Positions 55,001-63,673 of a DNA stretch of 64,000 nt are shown piece after piece. Under the pieces are notes generated by a model. The model saw only the letters and a list, made by a program, of their open reading frames with translations, did no database searches and was not told the origin of the DNA. This DNA comes from Flavobacteriaceae bacterium PS02334 (GTDB taxonomy: Bacteria > Bacteroidota > Bacteroidia > Flavobacteriales > Flavobacteriaceae), in the NCBI GenBank assembly GCA_029959295.1, contig JASCOH010000008.1:124001-188000 (forward strand), read 5' to 3'. Every line of letters starts with the position of its first letter. Within the stretch, counting starts at the first letter, position 1. The translations under genes were made by a program, and so were the position numbers.

Positions 55001-55746
55001 TGAAAGTTTTAGAAAAGCAATATGGAAAATCACAGATGCGTAAATTCCTGAAAGATGCCTTGGATGGTTATTTAACAGGAAGGACAATGGAAAGCCAAAA
55101 AGAACAGCCGTTGATGTTCAATGAAAATCAGCAATACATTCATTACAACAAAGGTTCGCTCGTTCTTTATGCTTTAAGCGATTATATCGGAGAGAAAAAC
55201 ATGAATAATGCGCTGAAAGAATACATAAAAAATGTAGCTTATCAGGAAGCGCCTTACACTAATTCAATTGAATTTGTATCGTATTTAGACAAAGCGACAC
55301 CAGATTCTTTGAAGTATGTAATTGATGATATGTTCCGAAATATTACGCTTTATGACAACAGAATTAAGAATTTTACATCTAAAAAATTGCCTAGCGGGAA
55401 ATATGAAGTAACGATTGACGCAAGCGTAAGCAAATATAGATCTGGGCTAAAAGGGAAGCGCGAGTTCAAAGATAAATTGGGCAAGACGCTTACTTTTAAA
55501 GGTAAAGACGATAAATATGCTGTCAATTCTTATCCGTTAAATGACTATGTTGAGGTTGGAATCTTCGGAGAAAAAACTGTGAAAGGAAAAACTAAAGAGA
55601 AAGAATTGTATTTGAAAAAGCATAAGATTACCAAAATCGATAACAAATTCGTCATTATTGTAGATGAAAAACCTATCGAAGCTGGAATCGATCCGTATAA
55701 CAAATTGATTGACACCGATTCAAATGACAATCGAAGAAAGCTTTAA
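52093..55746 (+). CDS. ABC permease fused to M1-family aminopeptidase
   Basis: 1217 residues. Residues about 1-590 contain two sets of membrane segments of the ABC-2 kind (for example FLILFFGMSLLFAAVSFGAF, LLLIVISGVLIQSF). A final segment near 570 leads to a long exported part. This carries the gluzincin motif HEMAHQWWAHQ at 938-948 and the following Glu in SEGLSEYSSL (Glu962), as in M1 aminopeptidases. A peptidase on the periplasmic side of a permease suggests coupled peptide processing and transport. The fusion is known in Bacteroidota; the cargo is not. Confidence 0.92.
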   Translation: MFSTIFNFELKRWFKNWTFYIFLILFFGMSLLFAAVSFGAFDSVTAVRNTNAYANSPMALNNFINGMNILIYFLLPIIVGTSVYRDFRFNMHTILFSYPFSKLDYIGGKFLSSLFVVILITLSIVLGIEMAKLIPWVNHDLLLPFNGIAYLQIYLIYIIPNLFFFGVLIFAVVTISRNISVGFIAVIVLLLGQVLLENFTRDTDNRYIVALWEPFGSEAAVYYTRYWTVSEQNENLLPFEGVIIYNRLIWLGISTLILGLLYYFFSFSQTALTIGKSKKNDRVTKNNFGGITRIELPVVKFDYSFLQNLKTSWSLSRFDFRFIVKNWAFIVISIVGLLVLLLMATVSGQLYGTETFPVTWKMLLIPGTFFSLFINVLTFLFAGMLIHRGDTARMGNLIDVTPIPNWTLLLSKFFALIKMQIVLLLLIVISGVLIQSFSGYYNFEIGHYLFELYGIKLINFVIWAFFAILIQTLFKNYLLGFFVLLLLSIALQFLPMVGVEQSIFIYNSDLGYQYSDMNGYGNGLKLYYLYKTYWALLGIVFFCIALLFWKRGIPMSAKEKFGIAKRRLKTQLALPMLLAFVGFFAIGFKIYYENNIANPNYSQKETEKQSVDWEKKYKKFEHYAQPRITDINVNLDLYPQTRDFKANGFYYLKNKSKESIDSLFVNYNDYENAFTFNKEAILVSKDTLFNFNIYRLKTPLVPGDSIKLSFEVHNKPNTLVRDNSPVLANGTFVNNFQLFPSIGYSADGELFDNDTRKRYGLKPKDRMAKATDSIARKNTYISSDSDWVNFETTVSTSGDQIAIAPGYLSKEWKADGRNYFHYKMDQKMLNFYAYNSARYQVKKDKWKDVNIEVYYQKGHEYNVGRMISGVKKSLDYYTENFSPYQHRQARIIEFPRTEGTFAQSFANTIPFSEAIGFIADVDDENDEAVDYPFSVTSHEMAHQWWAHQVIGANVQGATLMSEGLSEYSSLKVLEKQYGKSQMRKFLKDALDGYLTGRTMESQKEQPLMFNENQQYIHYNKGSLVLYALSDYIGEKNMNNALKEYIKNVAYQEAPYTNSIEFVSYLDKATPDSLKYVIDDMFRNITLYDNRIKNFTSKKLPSGKYEVTIDASVSKYRSGLKGKREFKDKLGKTLTFKGKDDKYAVNSYPLNDYVEVGIFGEKTVKGKTKEKELYLKKHKITKIDNKFVIIVDEKPIEAGIDPYNKLIDTDSNDNRRKL

Positions 55747-55766
55747 AGAGGCTTAAATTATTACTT

Positions 55767-55799
55767 AAAAAACCTGCGATTCATGTCGCAGGTTTTTTT
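55767..55799 (+). terminator. Rho-independent terminator
   Basis: AAAACCTGCGA-TTCATG-TCGCAGGTTTT with T-tract after the ABC transporter operon. Confidence 0.9.
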
Positions 55800-55891
55800 A
55801 TGGAAAAAGTAAAAATTCTAAAATACTACTGACAAACTGTTGTCACCAACCGTTTTTAAATTTGTCGTATAAACAATTAAAAGATAAAAAT

Positions 55892-56368
55892 ATGTTCGCA
55901 ACAGCCCAAGTAATCAGTCAAGAAGATTTATTAAAACACTGGCAAGGCCATAGAAATCTGACTCGCCGAGTAATCGAGTTATTTCCAGAAAAAGACTTTT
56001 TTGAGTTTTCAATCGGAGGGATGAGAACCTTTGCACAATTAACTTCAGAACTATTGGCAATCGGAGCTCCAGGCTTAAAAGGAATCGTAACCCGCCAAGT
56101 AGAACCTTTCTACGAAGAAGCAGAAAAGTTCACGACAAAAGCAGAATTTCTTAAAAAATGGGATGATTCAACTGCAGCAATCAACGATTTGTGGGAGCAA
56201 TTAAGCATGGAAGATTTTAATGATACCTTCAATCTTTTCGGCCAATATGAATTTCCGATAATCCAGAATATTCTATATTTTATTGACAATGAAATTCATC
56301 ACCGCGGTCAAGGTTATGTGTATTTAAGAGCTTTGGGAATTCAGCCTCCATTTTTTTGGGAGAGATAA
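55892..56368 (+). CDS. DinB-family protein
   Basis: 158 residues from ATG 55892 (MFATAQVISQEDLLKHW). A TTG start at 55862 would add 10 doubtful residues. It is a four-helix bundle with His residues at HWQGHRNL and EIHHRGQGYVYLRALG, the usual metal triad of DinB/YfiT-like enzymes. Some members are thiol-dependent transferases; the activity here is unknown. Convergent with a WYL regulator that may control it. Confidence 0.88.
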   Translation: MFATAQVISQEDLLKHWQGHRNLTRRVIELFPEKDFFEFSIGGMRTFAQLTSELLAIGAPGLKGIVTRQVEPFYEEAEKFTTKAEFLKKWDDSTAAINDLWEQLSMEDFNDTFNLFGQYEFPIIQNILYFIDNEIHHRGQGYVYLRALGIQPPFFWER

Positions 56369-56371
56369 CCA

Positions 56372-56468
56372 CCACAGATTCGCAGATTTAAAACCAACAT
56401 TAAGTCATAGATTTTAAAATAATTTAAGCCGTAGATTTTCAGATAAATTTAAATCTGCGAATCTGCGG
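56372..56468. repeat. CGCAGATT inverted repeat between convergent genes
   Basis: Arms 56372-56390 and 56450-56468 pair at 18 of 19 positions (core GATTCGCAGATTTA). The same core as 30963-31004, but the arms are about 60 nt apart. It lies exactly between the DinB and WYL genes. Confidence 0.65.
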
Positions 56469-57431
56469 TTACTTTTTCAATCGGAGCAAAGATTTTTCAA
56501 CTAATTCCAATACTCTTTCTTTTAAACTTTCAGGTTCTAAAATCGTAGCATAATCACCAAACATCAGAAACCATCTCGGGAAATATTCTTCCACATTTGG
56601 ACTCATAAAAGTCATTTCAATATTATCGCCGACAGATTTCTGAGAAACAAAACCATGGTGTTTCTTTTCATAATCCAAATGTTTTGCCACTTTTTTGTCA
56701 ATCAAAATCCTGACTTTTGTTGTCGGATATTTGTTCTTGTCTTTTTCCAAATACGTTTCCAGAGGTTCGTGTTCTAATGAAAATTCCTTTTCAGTAGCTT
56801 TTATATCGTGAATTCTATCCGTTCTAAATTGCCTGTAATCTTTTCGCAAATGGCAATATCCCAACGTGTACCAATTGTCGTTATCATGAAAAATTCCGAC
56901 AGGTTCTATGGTTCTTTCAGTCGCTTCTTCCGCTTCTGCAGTTTGGTAAAATAAGATGATTTGCGTTTTTTCGGCAATACTTTTAAAAAGACAAGCTAAG
57001 GTATTTGGAGATTTTTCGTTAAATAAATTTCCTGTCGGTTGCATCAAAATGTTAGATTCGATGTTGGAAACCCAATCTTTATCAGAAGTTTGCAAAACCG
57101 CTTTCAATTTAAATGCCGCTGAAGCGTAATGGCTTCCTAATTCCTTGTCGGTAAATTTCTGCATCAGTTTTTCCGCAGCAATAAAACTACTGGCTTCCTC
57201 ACGCGTGAACATCACCGGAGGCAAACGATAGCCTTCCATCAAAGAATACCCAATTCCGGCTTCACTATAAATCGGAACCCCAGAAGCTTCCAAAGTCCTA
57301 ATGTCACGATAAATTGTGCGCAAGCTGACCTCGAATCTTTCGGCTAATTCATGTGCTTTTACAATTTTTTTGGATTGTAATTGAATTAAGATAGCGACAA
57401 TTCTGTCAAAGCGTTTTGGAGTTTCGTCCAT
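56469..57431 (-). CDS. YafY-type HTH/WYL transcriptional regulator
   Basis: 320 residues. An N-terminal winged HTH (RIVAILIQLQSKKIVKAHEL, FEVSLRTIYRDIRTLEASGV) is followed by a WYL domain and WCX-like C-terminus (NWYTLGYCHLRKDYRQFRTD, GDYATILEPESLKERV). WYL proteins sense nucleic-acid-related or small ligands and often regulate stress or defence genes. The target is likely the neighbouring dinB-type gene, by context only. Confidence 0.92.
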   Translation of the reverse strand: MDETPKRFDRIVAILIQLQSKKIVKAHELAERFEVSLRTIYRDIRTLEASGVPIYSEAGIGYSLMEGYRLPPVMFTREEASSFIAAEKLMQKFTDKELGSHYASAAFKLKAVLQTSDKDWVSNIESNILMQPTGNLFNEKSPNTLACLFKSIAEKTQIILFYQTAEAEEATERTIEPVGIFHDNDNWYTLGYCHLRKDYRQFRTDRIHDIKATEKEFSLEHEPLETYLEKDKNKYPTTKVRILIDKKVAKHLDYEKKHHGFVSQKSVGDNIEMTFMSPNVEEYFPRWFLMFGDYATILEPESLKERVLELVEKSLLRLKK

Positions 57432-57456
57432 TTTTGGAAGATGAAGTTGCAGGAAC

Positions 57457-57774
57457 TTATTTGGTTTTGCCTATTTTTTTAGGATTTTGTCTTGAATCAA
57501 AAACGTTTGCAATTTTTATTAAAGATTGTTTTTGATCAACGGAGTAAATGATTTTGTAATTATCACAAATTAAAGTGCGATAATCTTCAGTTCTGTCTTT
57601 TAAAAGTTCTTCTTTTTGGCAGATTTCTGGGTCAAAAAGAAGTTTGTTAGGCTCATTGATTATCTTTTCAATAATTGTTTTTGCAATTTTATAATTTGCA
57701 TTTTCAAGATAGTATTCAAAAATTTTATCGAGTTGGCTTTCTGCATAATCAGACCAGATGATTTTTAATTTCAT
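57457..57774 (-). CDS. RelE/ParE-family toxin
   Basis: 105 residues. The N-terminal IIWSDYAESQLDKIFEYYLE and C-terminal RTEDYRTLICDNYKIIYSVD with KIANVFDSRQNP are characteristic of the RelE/ParE fold. ParE members poison gyrase and RelE members cut mRNA. The helix-rich start and lack of obvious catalytic residues favour ParE-like action, but this is inference. The ATG overlaps the antitoxin stop (ATGA), so the genes are translationally coupled. Confidence 0.9.
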   Translation of the reverse strand: MKLKIIWSDYAESQLDKIFEYYLENANYKIAKTIIEKIINEPNKLLFDPEICQKEELLKDRTEDYRTLICDNYKIIYSVDQKQSLIKIANVFDSRQNPKKIGKTK

Positions 57775-58007
57775 CTGCTGTATTTAGATAAAAGTTGAGT
57801 GCTGGTTTTAAATTTATTATTTTTAAAATCATCTTCAGATCTGTCAATTGCTCCATTAAATTCTTCAATTGACATTGGCTTAAAGTGCTCTTCTTCAGCT
57901 GTTTTTATTTTTTTCTTTAATAAATTTTCAAGCTGAGAAATAACATCTTCACTCTGAAGTTTCAGGAATTCTTGAATAAATTCTATTTTTCTAGTCTGTA
58001 AATCCAT
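57771..58007 (-). CDS. Antitoxin of the RelE/ParE pair
   Basis: 78 residues, helical and charged (TRKIEFIQEFLKLQSEDVIS, PMSIEEFNGAIDRSEDDFKN). Its length, acidic tail and position directly before the toxin fit the antitoxins of Bacteroidota ParE-type pairs. The N-terminus would bind DNA or dimerise and the C-terminus would mask the toxin. Autoregulation of the operon is expected. Confidence 0.85.
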   Translation of the reverse strand: MDLQTRKIEFIQEFLKLQSEDVISQLENLLKKKIKTAEEEHFKPMSIEEFNGAIDRSEDDFKNNKFKTSTQLLSKYSR

Positions 58008-58081
58008 CTACTAAGAGTTTAAATTCAAAATTACAAAATAAATTTTAAAAGCATCCGCAGATAACATTTTTTTACAAAATC

Positions 58082-58112
58082 AAAAAACCCGACAACTTTC
58101 GCCATCGGGTTT
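58082..58112 (-). terminator. Terminator of lepA
   Basis: On the minus strand AACCCGA...TCGGGTT followed by TTTTTTG, 21 nt after the lepA stop. Confidence 0.8.
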
Positions 58113-58132
58113 GTCTCAATTCTCAATACTAA

Positions 58133-59929
58133 TTAATCATTTAATTTTAAAACAGCCATAAACGCTTCCTGTGGAATTTCAACATTTCCAACCTGTCTCA
58201 TGCGTTTTTTACCTTTTTTCTGTTTCTCCAAAAGCTTACGTTTACGAGAAATATCTCCTCCATAACATTTTGCAGTAACGTCTTTTCTCAACGCTTTAAT
58301 CGTTTCACGAGCAATAATTTTGGCTCCAATTGCTGCCTGAATCGGAATATCAAATTGCTGTCTCGGAATCAATTCGCGTAATTTTTCGGTCATTTTCTTT
58401 CCGATATTATACGCATTGTCTTCGTGAATCAAAGCAGAAAGCGCATCAACTCCTTGAGCATTTAAAAGGATATCTAATTTTACCAATTTCGAAGTTCGCA
58501 TTCCTATCGGAGAATAATCGAACGACGCATAACCTTTTGAAACGGTTTTTAATCTATCGTAAAAGTCAAATACAATTTCCGCCAGAGGCATGTCAAAAGT
58601 CAATTCAACTCGGTCAGTTGTCAAATAAGTCTGGTTTGTGATTACGCCACGTTTTTCAATACAAAGCGACATTACATTTCCAACGAAGTCTGATTTTGTA
58701 ATGATTGTAGCTTTGATATAAGGCTCTTCAACGCGGTCCAAACGAGATGGTTCTGGCAAGTCAGAAGGATTGTTTACAATAAAAGCATCTTCTGGATCTT
58801 TTTTGGTGTAAGCCAAATAAGAAACGTTGGGAACCGTAGTAATTACAGTCATGTCAAACTCTCTTTCCAGTCTTTCTTGGATGATTTCCATGTGCAACAT
58901 TCCCAAGAAACCGCAACGGAAACCAAAGCCCAAGGCAGCAGAACTTTCTGGTGTAAATACAAGTGAAGCGTCGTTCAGTTGCAATTTTTCCATCGAAGCT
59001 CTTAAATCTTCATAATCTTCGGTGTCAACAGGATAAATTCCGGCGAAAACCATTGGTTTTACATCCTCAAAACCTGTAATCATATTGGTTGTTGGCACTT
59101 TTGCATCGGTCAAAGTATCACCAACTTTTACTTCTTTTGCTTCTTTAATTCCAGAAATCAAATAACCAACATCTCCAGCAGAAATCATCTGTTTCGGAAC
59201 TTGGTTTAATTTCAAAGTACCAATTTCATCCGCAAAATATTCATTTCCGGTAGCCATAAATTTAATTTTCTGGCCTTTTTTAATCTGTCCGTTGATCACT
59301 CTAAAAATTACCTCAATTCCTCTAAACGGATTGTAAACCGAGTCAAAGATCAAAGCTTGAAGCGGTTCATTCGGATCACCTTTTGGAGGCGGAATTTTTT
59401 CAATAACGGCTGCCAAAATATTTTCAACGCCAAAACCAGTTTTACCCGAAGCGTGAATAATATCTTCTAATTTGCAACCTAATAAATCAATAATGTCGTC
59501 GCTAACTTCTTCAGGATTAGCACTTGGCAAATCTACTTTGTTTAAAACTGGAATAATTTCCAAGTCGTTTTCTAAAGCCAAATACAAGTTAGAAATTGTT
59601 TGTGCCTGAATACTTTGTGCCGCATCAACAATCAAAAGCGCGCCTTCGCAAGCTGCAATCGAACGAGAAACTTCATAAGAAAAATCCACGTGTCCCGGAG
59701 TGTCAATCAAATTCAAGATGTAATCTTCACCTTTATATTTGTATTCCATTTGAATGGCGTGGCTCTTGATCGTGATACCGCGTTCTCTTTCAAGATCCAT
59801 GTTGTCAAGCAATTGGGCTTTTTCTTCACGAGCCGTCACGGTTTGCGTAGCGCCAAGCAAACGGTCAGCCAATGTGCTTTTTCCGTGGTCAATATGTGCA
59901 ATAATGCAAAAATTTCTAATATGTTTCAT
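58133..59929 (-). CDS. lepA: Elongation factor 4 (LepA)
   Basis: 598 residues. GTPase motifs [16 protein letters not shown] (G1), RGITIKSH (G2), [12 protein letters not shown] (G3) and NKVDLPSA (G4) are followed by EF-G-like domains III and V. The LepA-specific C-terminal domain ends [20 protein letters not shown]. It acts on ribosomes during initiation or stalled translocation. The adjacent 323-bp gap 59930-60252 holds only a weak CGCAGATCCACAGATT repeat; no gene was seen. Confidence 0.97.
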   Translation of the reverse strand: MKHIRNFCIIAHIDHGKSTLADRLLGATQTVTAREEKAQLLDNMDLERERGITIKSHAIQMEYKYKGEDYILNLIDTPGHVDFSYEVSRSIAACEGALLIVDAAQSIQAQTISNLYLALENDLEIIPVLNKVDLPSANPEEVSDDIIDLLGCKLEDIIHASGKTGFGVENILAAVIEKIPPPKGDPNEPLQALIFDSVYNPFRGIEVIFRVINGQIKKGQKIKFMATGNEYFADEIGTLKLNQVPKQMISAGDVGYLISGIKEAKEVKVGDTLTDAKVPTTNMITGFEDVKPMVFAGIYPVDTEDYEDLRASMEKLQLNDASLVFTPESSAALGFGFRCGFLGMLHMEIIQERLEREFDMTVITTVPNVSYLAYTKKDPEDAFIVNNPSDLPEPSRLDRVEEPYIKATIITKSDFVGNVMSLCIEKRGVITNQTYLTTDRVELTFDMPLAEIVFDFYDRLKTVSKGYASFDYSPIGMRTSKLVKLDILLNAQGVDALSALIHEDNAYNIGKKMTEKLRELIPRQQFDIPIQAAIGAKIIARETIKALRKDVTAKCYGGDISRKRKLLEKQKKGKKRMRQVGNVEIPQEAFMAVLKLND

Positions 59930-60252
59930 GTACAGTTTTGTGTCAAATTTTACGCGTTCACAAAGAAACTTTCGATTATTTCTCCGCTTTCCTCATTATC
60001 TCCTTAAAGGTAAGGATTTAATCCGCAAATATAGTTTTTTAGTTGGTAAGTTGAAAGAGGAATTTTTGATAGAATTAGTAATGAAATTTGACCGCAGATC
60101 CACAGATTTTTTTCAATATTATTAGTGGTTGAAATTGTAAAATTTGTGAATCTCTATTGTAAAATTTCGTAGTAATTTATGTTAAAATCAAACTAATGAA
60201 TTTTCCATCCGAATAAATTTTAGCTACATTTATTGAAAACAAAGTTAACCCT

Positions 60253-61824
60253 ATGAAAAAAGTATTTTTAAATATAATTATTGCTTTTATGTGTTCGATG
60301 GCCGTTGTTTCCTGCAAGAAAAAGGAAAATGACCTGTCAGATATTAAAGTCGATCCTGAAGACAGAGTGATTCAGTTTGACAGTACAAAAGTGGCTGGAT
60401 TTTTCACGAAATATCCTGATTACAAAGAGTATGAATCTGAAATCAGACAGCTTTATAAAAAGCATGATTATCATTATTTGTGGTTTGATAAAAAAGGCGT
60501 GATCGAATTTGCCGAAGCAGTTTTCAACCAAGTAAATCAAATTAGTGCAGAAGGTGTTCCGGCAAAACTTCCTTATAAAGAACAGATCGACAATCTTTTT
60601 TATGAAAACGAAAATAAAGATCCCGACGTAAATTCAGAATTGCTGGTTTCGGCCATGTATTTTTTCTACGCTAAAAATGTTTATCAAGGCTTAGATGCCA
60701 ATAAAAGCAAGGAAACGGGCTGGTATTTGCCACGCGAAAAAACTTCTTATGTCGCTTATTTAGATACTTTGATGAAAGATCCAACGCTTCTGAAAAAGGA
60801 TGAAAAAGAAATGATTCCACTGTATTATAACCTGAAAAAAGGCCTGCAAAAATACCGCGAGATAGAGAAAAAAGGAGGTTGGGAAAAAATTACCATGCAA
60901 GAAGGCGTAAAATCTTTGAAAGTAGGCGATAGTTCGGCTACGGTTTTGCAAGTTAGAAAAAGATTGGCCTTGACGGGAGATTTAAAATCTGCTTCACAAA
61001 GTACTGTTTTTGATGAAGAATTGGCGAATGCCATCGGCGCTTATGAAAAAAGAAATTATCAAAATGAGGATAAATTGATAACGCCATCTTTGGTAAAAGA
61101 TTTAAATGTTTCTGTAGAAGACAGAATCAAGACAATTGTTGTAAACATGGAACGTTGCCGCTGGATTTCTCCAAAATTTATCAAAAGTGGGAACTATATT
61201 GCCGTGAATATTCCTTCCTATAAAGTGCGTTATTTTAAAGATGGAAAATTGCGTTTGGAATCAAATGTAGTCGTTGGAAAAGCGTTGAACAAAACTGTGG
61301 TTTTCAGCGGACAGATGAGCTATTTGGTATTCAGTCCGTATTGGAATGTGCCGAAAAGCATCTTGGAAAAAGAAATTAAGCCAGGAATTGCCAAAAACAA
61401 GAATTATCTCGCACAGCATAATATGGAATGGAACGGAAATTCAGTGCGCCAAAAACCCGGACCGACAAATTCTCTAGGCTTGGTGAAATTTATGTTCCCA
61501 AATTCTAACAATATTTACCTGCACGATTCGCCTGCAAAAAGCCTTTTCAATAAAGAAAGCAGGGCTTTCAGCCACGGTTGCGTTCGTGTTCAGAAAGCAA
61601 AAGAATTGGCGAATGCCATCTTAGAAGACGATCAAAACTGGAATGCCTCAAAAATCGACAAAGCCATGAGCGCTGGGAAAGAACAAAGCTATTCGCTGAA
61701 GAAAAAGATTCCAGTTTACATCGCTTATTTTACGTCAGGCGCTGATGAAAATGGAAACGTGAGTTTCTTCGAAGATGTTTACAGCAGAGACGGAAGATTG
61801 GCTTCTTTGCTTTATAATAAGTAG
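60253..61824 (+). CDS. L,D-transpeptidase lipoprotein
   Basis: 523 residues. Lipobox AVVSC with Cys21 predicts a lipid anchor. A long N-terminal domain is followed by a peptidoglycan-binding-like segment (KVGDSSATVLQVRKRLALTG, about 225-244) and the YkuD catalytic domain. Its HDSPAKSLFNKE and SHGCVRVQKAKELA give the His and Cys nucleophile. This is the YcbB-like layout, so it probably makes 3-3 cross-links or attaches proteins in the periplasm. Confidence 0.92.
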   Translation: MKKVFLNIIIAFMCSMAVVSCKKKENDLSDIKVDPEDRVIQFDSTKVAGFFTKYPDYKEYESEIRQLYKKHDYHYLWFDKKGVIEFAEAVFNQVNQISAEGVPAKLPYKEQIDNLFYENENKDPDVNSELLVSAMYFFYAKNVYQGLDANKSKETGWYLPREKTSYVAYLDTLMKDPTLLKKDEKEMIPLYYNLKKGLQKYREIEKKGGWEKITMQEGVKSLKVGDSSATVLQVRKRLALTGDLKSASQSTVFDEELANAIGAYEKRNYQNEDKLITPSLVKDLNVSVEDRIKTIVVNMERCRWISPKFIKSGNYIAVNIPSYKVRYFKDGKLRLESNVVVGKALNKTVVFSGQMSYLVFSPYWNVPKSILEKEIKPGIAKNKNYLAQHNMEWNGNSVRQKPGPTNSLGLVKFMFPNSNNIYLHDSPAKSLFNKESRAFSHGCVRVQKAKELANAILEDDQNWNASKIDKAMSAGKEQSYSLKKKIPVYIAYFTSGADENGNVSFFEDVYSRDGRLASLLYNK

Positions 61825-61865
61825 ATGCTAAGGTTTTAGGTGCTGAGACACTAGGCTGTTATAAA

Positions 61866-61902
61866 TAAAAAAGGCGCTAAGAATCAACTTAGCGCCTTTT
61901 TT
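61866..61902. terminator. Bidirectional hairpin terminator
   Basis: AAAAGGCGCTAAG-AATCAA-CTTAGCGCCTTTT between the convergent transpeptidase and NlpC/P60 genes; a further GGCGCT block lies at 61905-61920. Confidence 0.85.
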
Positions 61903-61926
61903 GCTTAGCGCCTCAGCGCCCTTATT

Positions 61927-62427
61927 TTACAATACCGAAATACATTTATAAAATCGTTTCGTGTACATTTTTGAGTTCAAATCGCTGATGGTTACTGCAT
62001 ATTCTTTTCCGGAAGAGGCGTGGATGAACTTAGAATTCATGCCGTCTGCTTCACAGATAATTCCGACGTGGCCGATGGATTTTGTGTCTTTATAGCCGTA
62101 AAAAACTAAGATGTCACCTTTTTGGAAAGCTTCTGGTTTTACGGTTTTTCCGATGTTCTTGAATTGGCTCGAACTTCTTGGTACTTCAATGTCAAAATGC
62201 TTGAAAACATAATTCACAAAACCCGAACAGTCAAACCCTTTTGAAGGACTGCTGCTGGCGTATTTGTAGTTGATTCCGAGGTATTCTTTGGCGTAAGAAA
62301 TTAATTTTTCTCTTTCAGATACTTTTGGAACTTCCGTTTTTATTATTGGTTCCGTAATTTTTACTTCTGTTTTGCTTGTAGCTAAAATTCCTATAAATAA
62401 GAAGGGAATAAGTGTCTTGTAAATCAT
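61927..62427 (-). CDS. NlpC/P60 (C40) cell-wall peptidase
   Basis: 166 residues. A signal-like N-terminus (MIYKTLIPFLFIGILATS) is followed by the C40 domain: Cys67 in GFDCSGFVNYVFKHF, His119 in IGHVGII and His135 in FIHASSG. QKGDILVFYG is also typical. It cleaves stem peptides of peptidoglycan in the periplasm. Neighbouring an L,D-transpeptidase, it may share a wall-remodelling theme, though the genes are convergent. Confidence 0.93.
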   Translation of the reverse strand: MIYKTLIPFLFIGILATSKTEVKITEPIIKTEVPKVSEREKLISYAKEYLGINYKYASSSPSKGFDCSGFVNYVFKHFDIEVPRSSSQFKNIGKTVKPEAFQKGDILVFYGYKDTKSIGHVGIICEADGMNSKFIHASSGKEYAVTISDLNSKMYTKRFYKCISVL

Positions 62428-62612
62428 TTAAAAATTTTTGATGGTGAAGATGAATTTTATAAACGCAAAAATAGGCTTTATATTTTGTTGATTAGCAGGA
62501 TATTGAAAATTTAATATTTTGCTATGGCCTAATTCTTACAAATCTATTCCGTAAACGCAAAACAGTACATTTCTTCAAAAAAGTCGTAATTTTGCAAAAA
62601 ATTTGCAAGAAG

Positions 62613-63608
62613 ATGGTCAAGATTGGCAACATAGAATTACCTGATTTCCCTTTACTTTTAGCTCCGATGGAAGACGTCAGCGATCCGCCTTTTCGCAGGT
62701 TGTGCAAACTTCACGGCGCCGATATGATGTATAGTGAATTTATTTCTTCGGAAGGTTTGATTCGTGATGCCATGAAAAGCCGCCAGAAACTAGACATTTT
62801 TGATTACGAAAGACCAGTCGGAATCCAGATTTTTGGAGGCGATGAAGAAGCGATGGCGCTGTCTGCAAAAATTGTGGAAACGGTTCGTCCTGATTTGGTC
62901 GATATCAATTACGGCTGTCCGGTTAAAAAAGTGGTCTGCAAAGGAGCAGGAGCGGGTGTTTTAAAAGATGTGGATTTGATGGTTCGCTTGACGAAAGCTG
63001 TGATTAAAAGCACGCATCTTCCGGTGACGGTGAAAACAAGATTAGGTTGGGACGAAGATTCTATAAATATCGATGAAGTTGCAGAAAGATTGCAAGATAT
63101 CGGAGTGCAAGCTTTGACGGTTCACGCTAGAACGCGAGCGCAGATGTACAAAGGCCATTCTGACTGGACACACATCGAGAGAGTAAAAAATAATCCGAGA
63201 ATTACGATGCCGATTTTTGGAAACGGAGATATTGATTCGCCAGAAAAAGCATTGGAATATAAAAACCGCTTTGGCCTTGACGGAATGATGATTGGTCGTG
63301 CGGCAATCGGCTATCCATGGATTTTTAACGAAATCAAGCATTTTTTCAAAACCGGAGAAAAATTAGCACCGCCAACAATGGAAGACCGAGTAGAAGCCGT
63401 GAGAAATCACCTGACTTGGTCAATGGAATGGAAAGGCGAGCGCGTGGGAATCGTGGAAATGAGAAGGCATTATACCAATTATTTCAAGGGAATTCCAGGT
63501 TTTAAAGAATACAAACAAAGATTGGTCACTACAGATGCGCCGGAAGAACTTTACCAGACTTTGAATGAAATTCAAGAAGTTTTTGGGAGTTTTCAGTTTG
63601 TGCAGTAG
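62613..63608 (+). CDS. dusB: tRNA-dihydrouridine synthase B
   Basis: 331 residues from ATG 62613 (MVKIGNIELPDFPLLLAPM); the frame from 62592 begins at TTG and is rejected. FMN-binding TIM barrel: LLLAPMEDVSDPPFRRLC, catalytic Cys in DINYGCPVKKV, VKTRLGWD, VHARTRAQMYKG, and GRAAIGYPWIF. It reduces uridine in the tRNA D-loop with NADPH. Confidence 0.95.
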   Translation: MVKIGNIELPDFPLLLAPMEDVSDPPFRRLCKLHGADMMYSEFISSEGLIRDAMKSRQKLDIFDYERPVGIQIFGGDEEAMALSAKIVETVRPDLVDINYGCPVKKVVCKGAGAGVLKDVDLMVRLTKAVIKSTHLPVTVKTRLGWDEDSINIDEVAERLQDIGVQALTVHARTRAQMYKGHSDWTHIERVKNNPRITMPIFGNGDIDSPEKALEYKNRFGLDGMMIGRAAIGYPWIFNEIKHFFKTGEKLAPPTMEDRVEAVRNHLTWSMEWKGERVGIVEMRRHYTNYFKGIPGFKEYKQRLVTTDAPEELYQTLNEIQEVFGSFQFVQ

Positions 63609-63673
63609 TAGATTAATAAGTTACTTTGCTTAATTGTGATATAAAAGCTAATTATTATGAATCAAAATTAACT

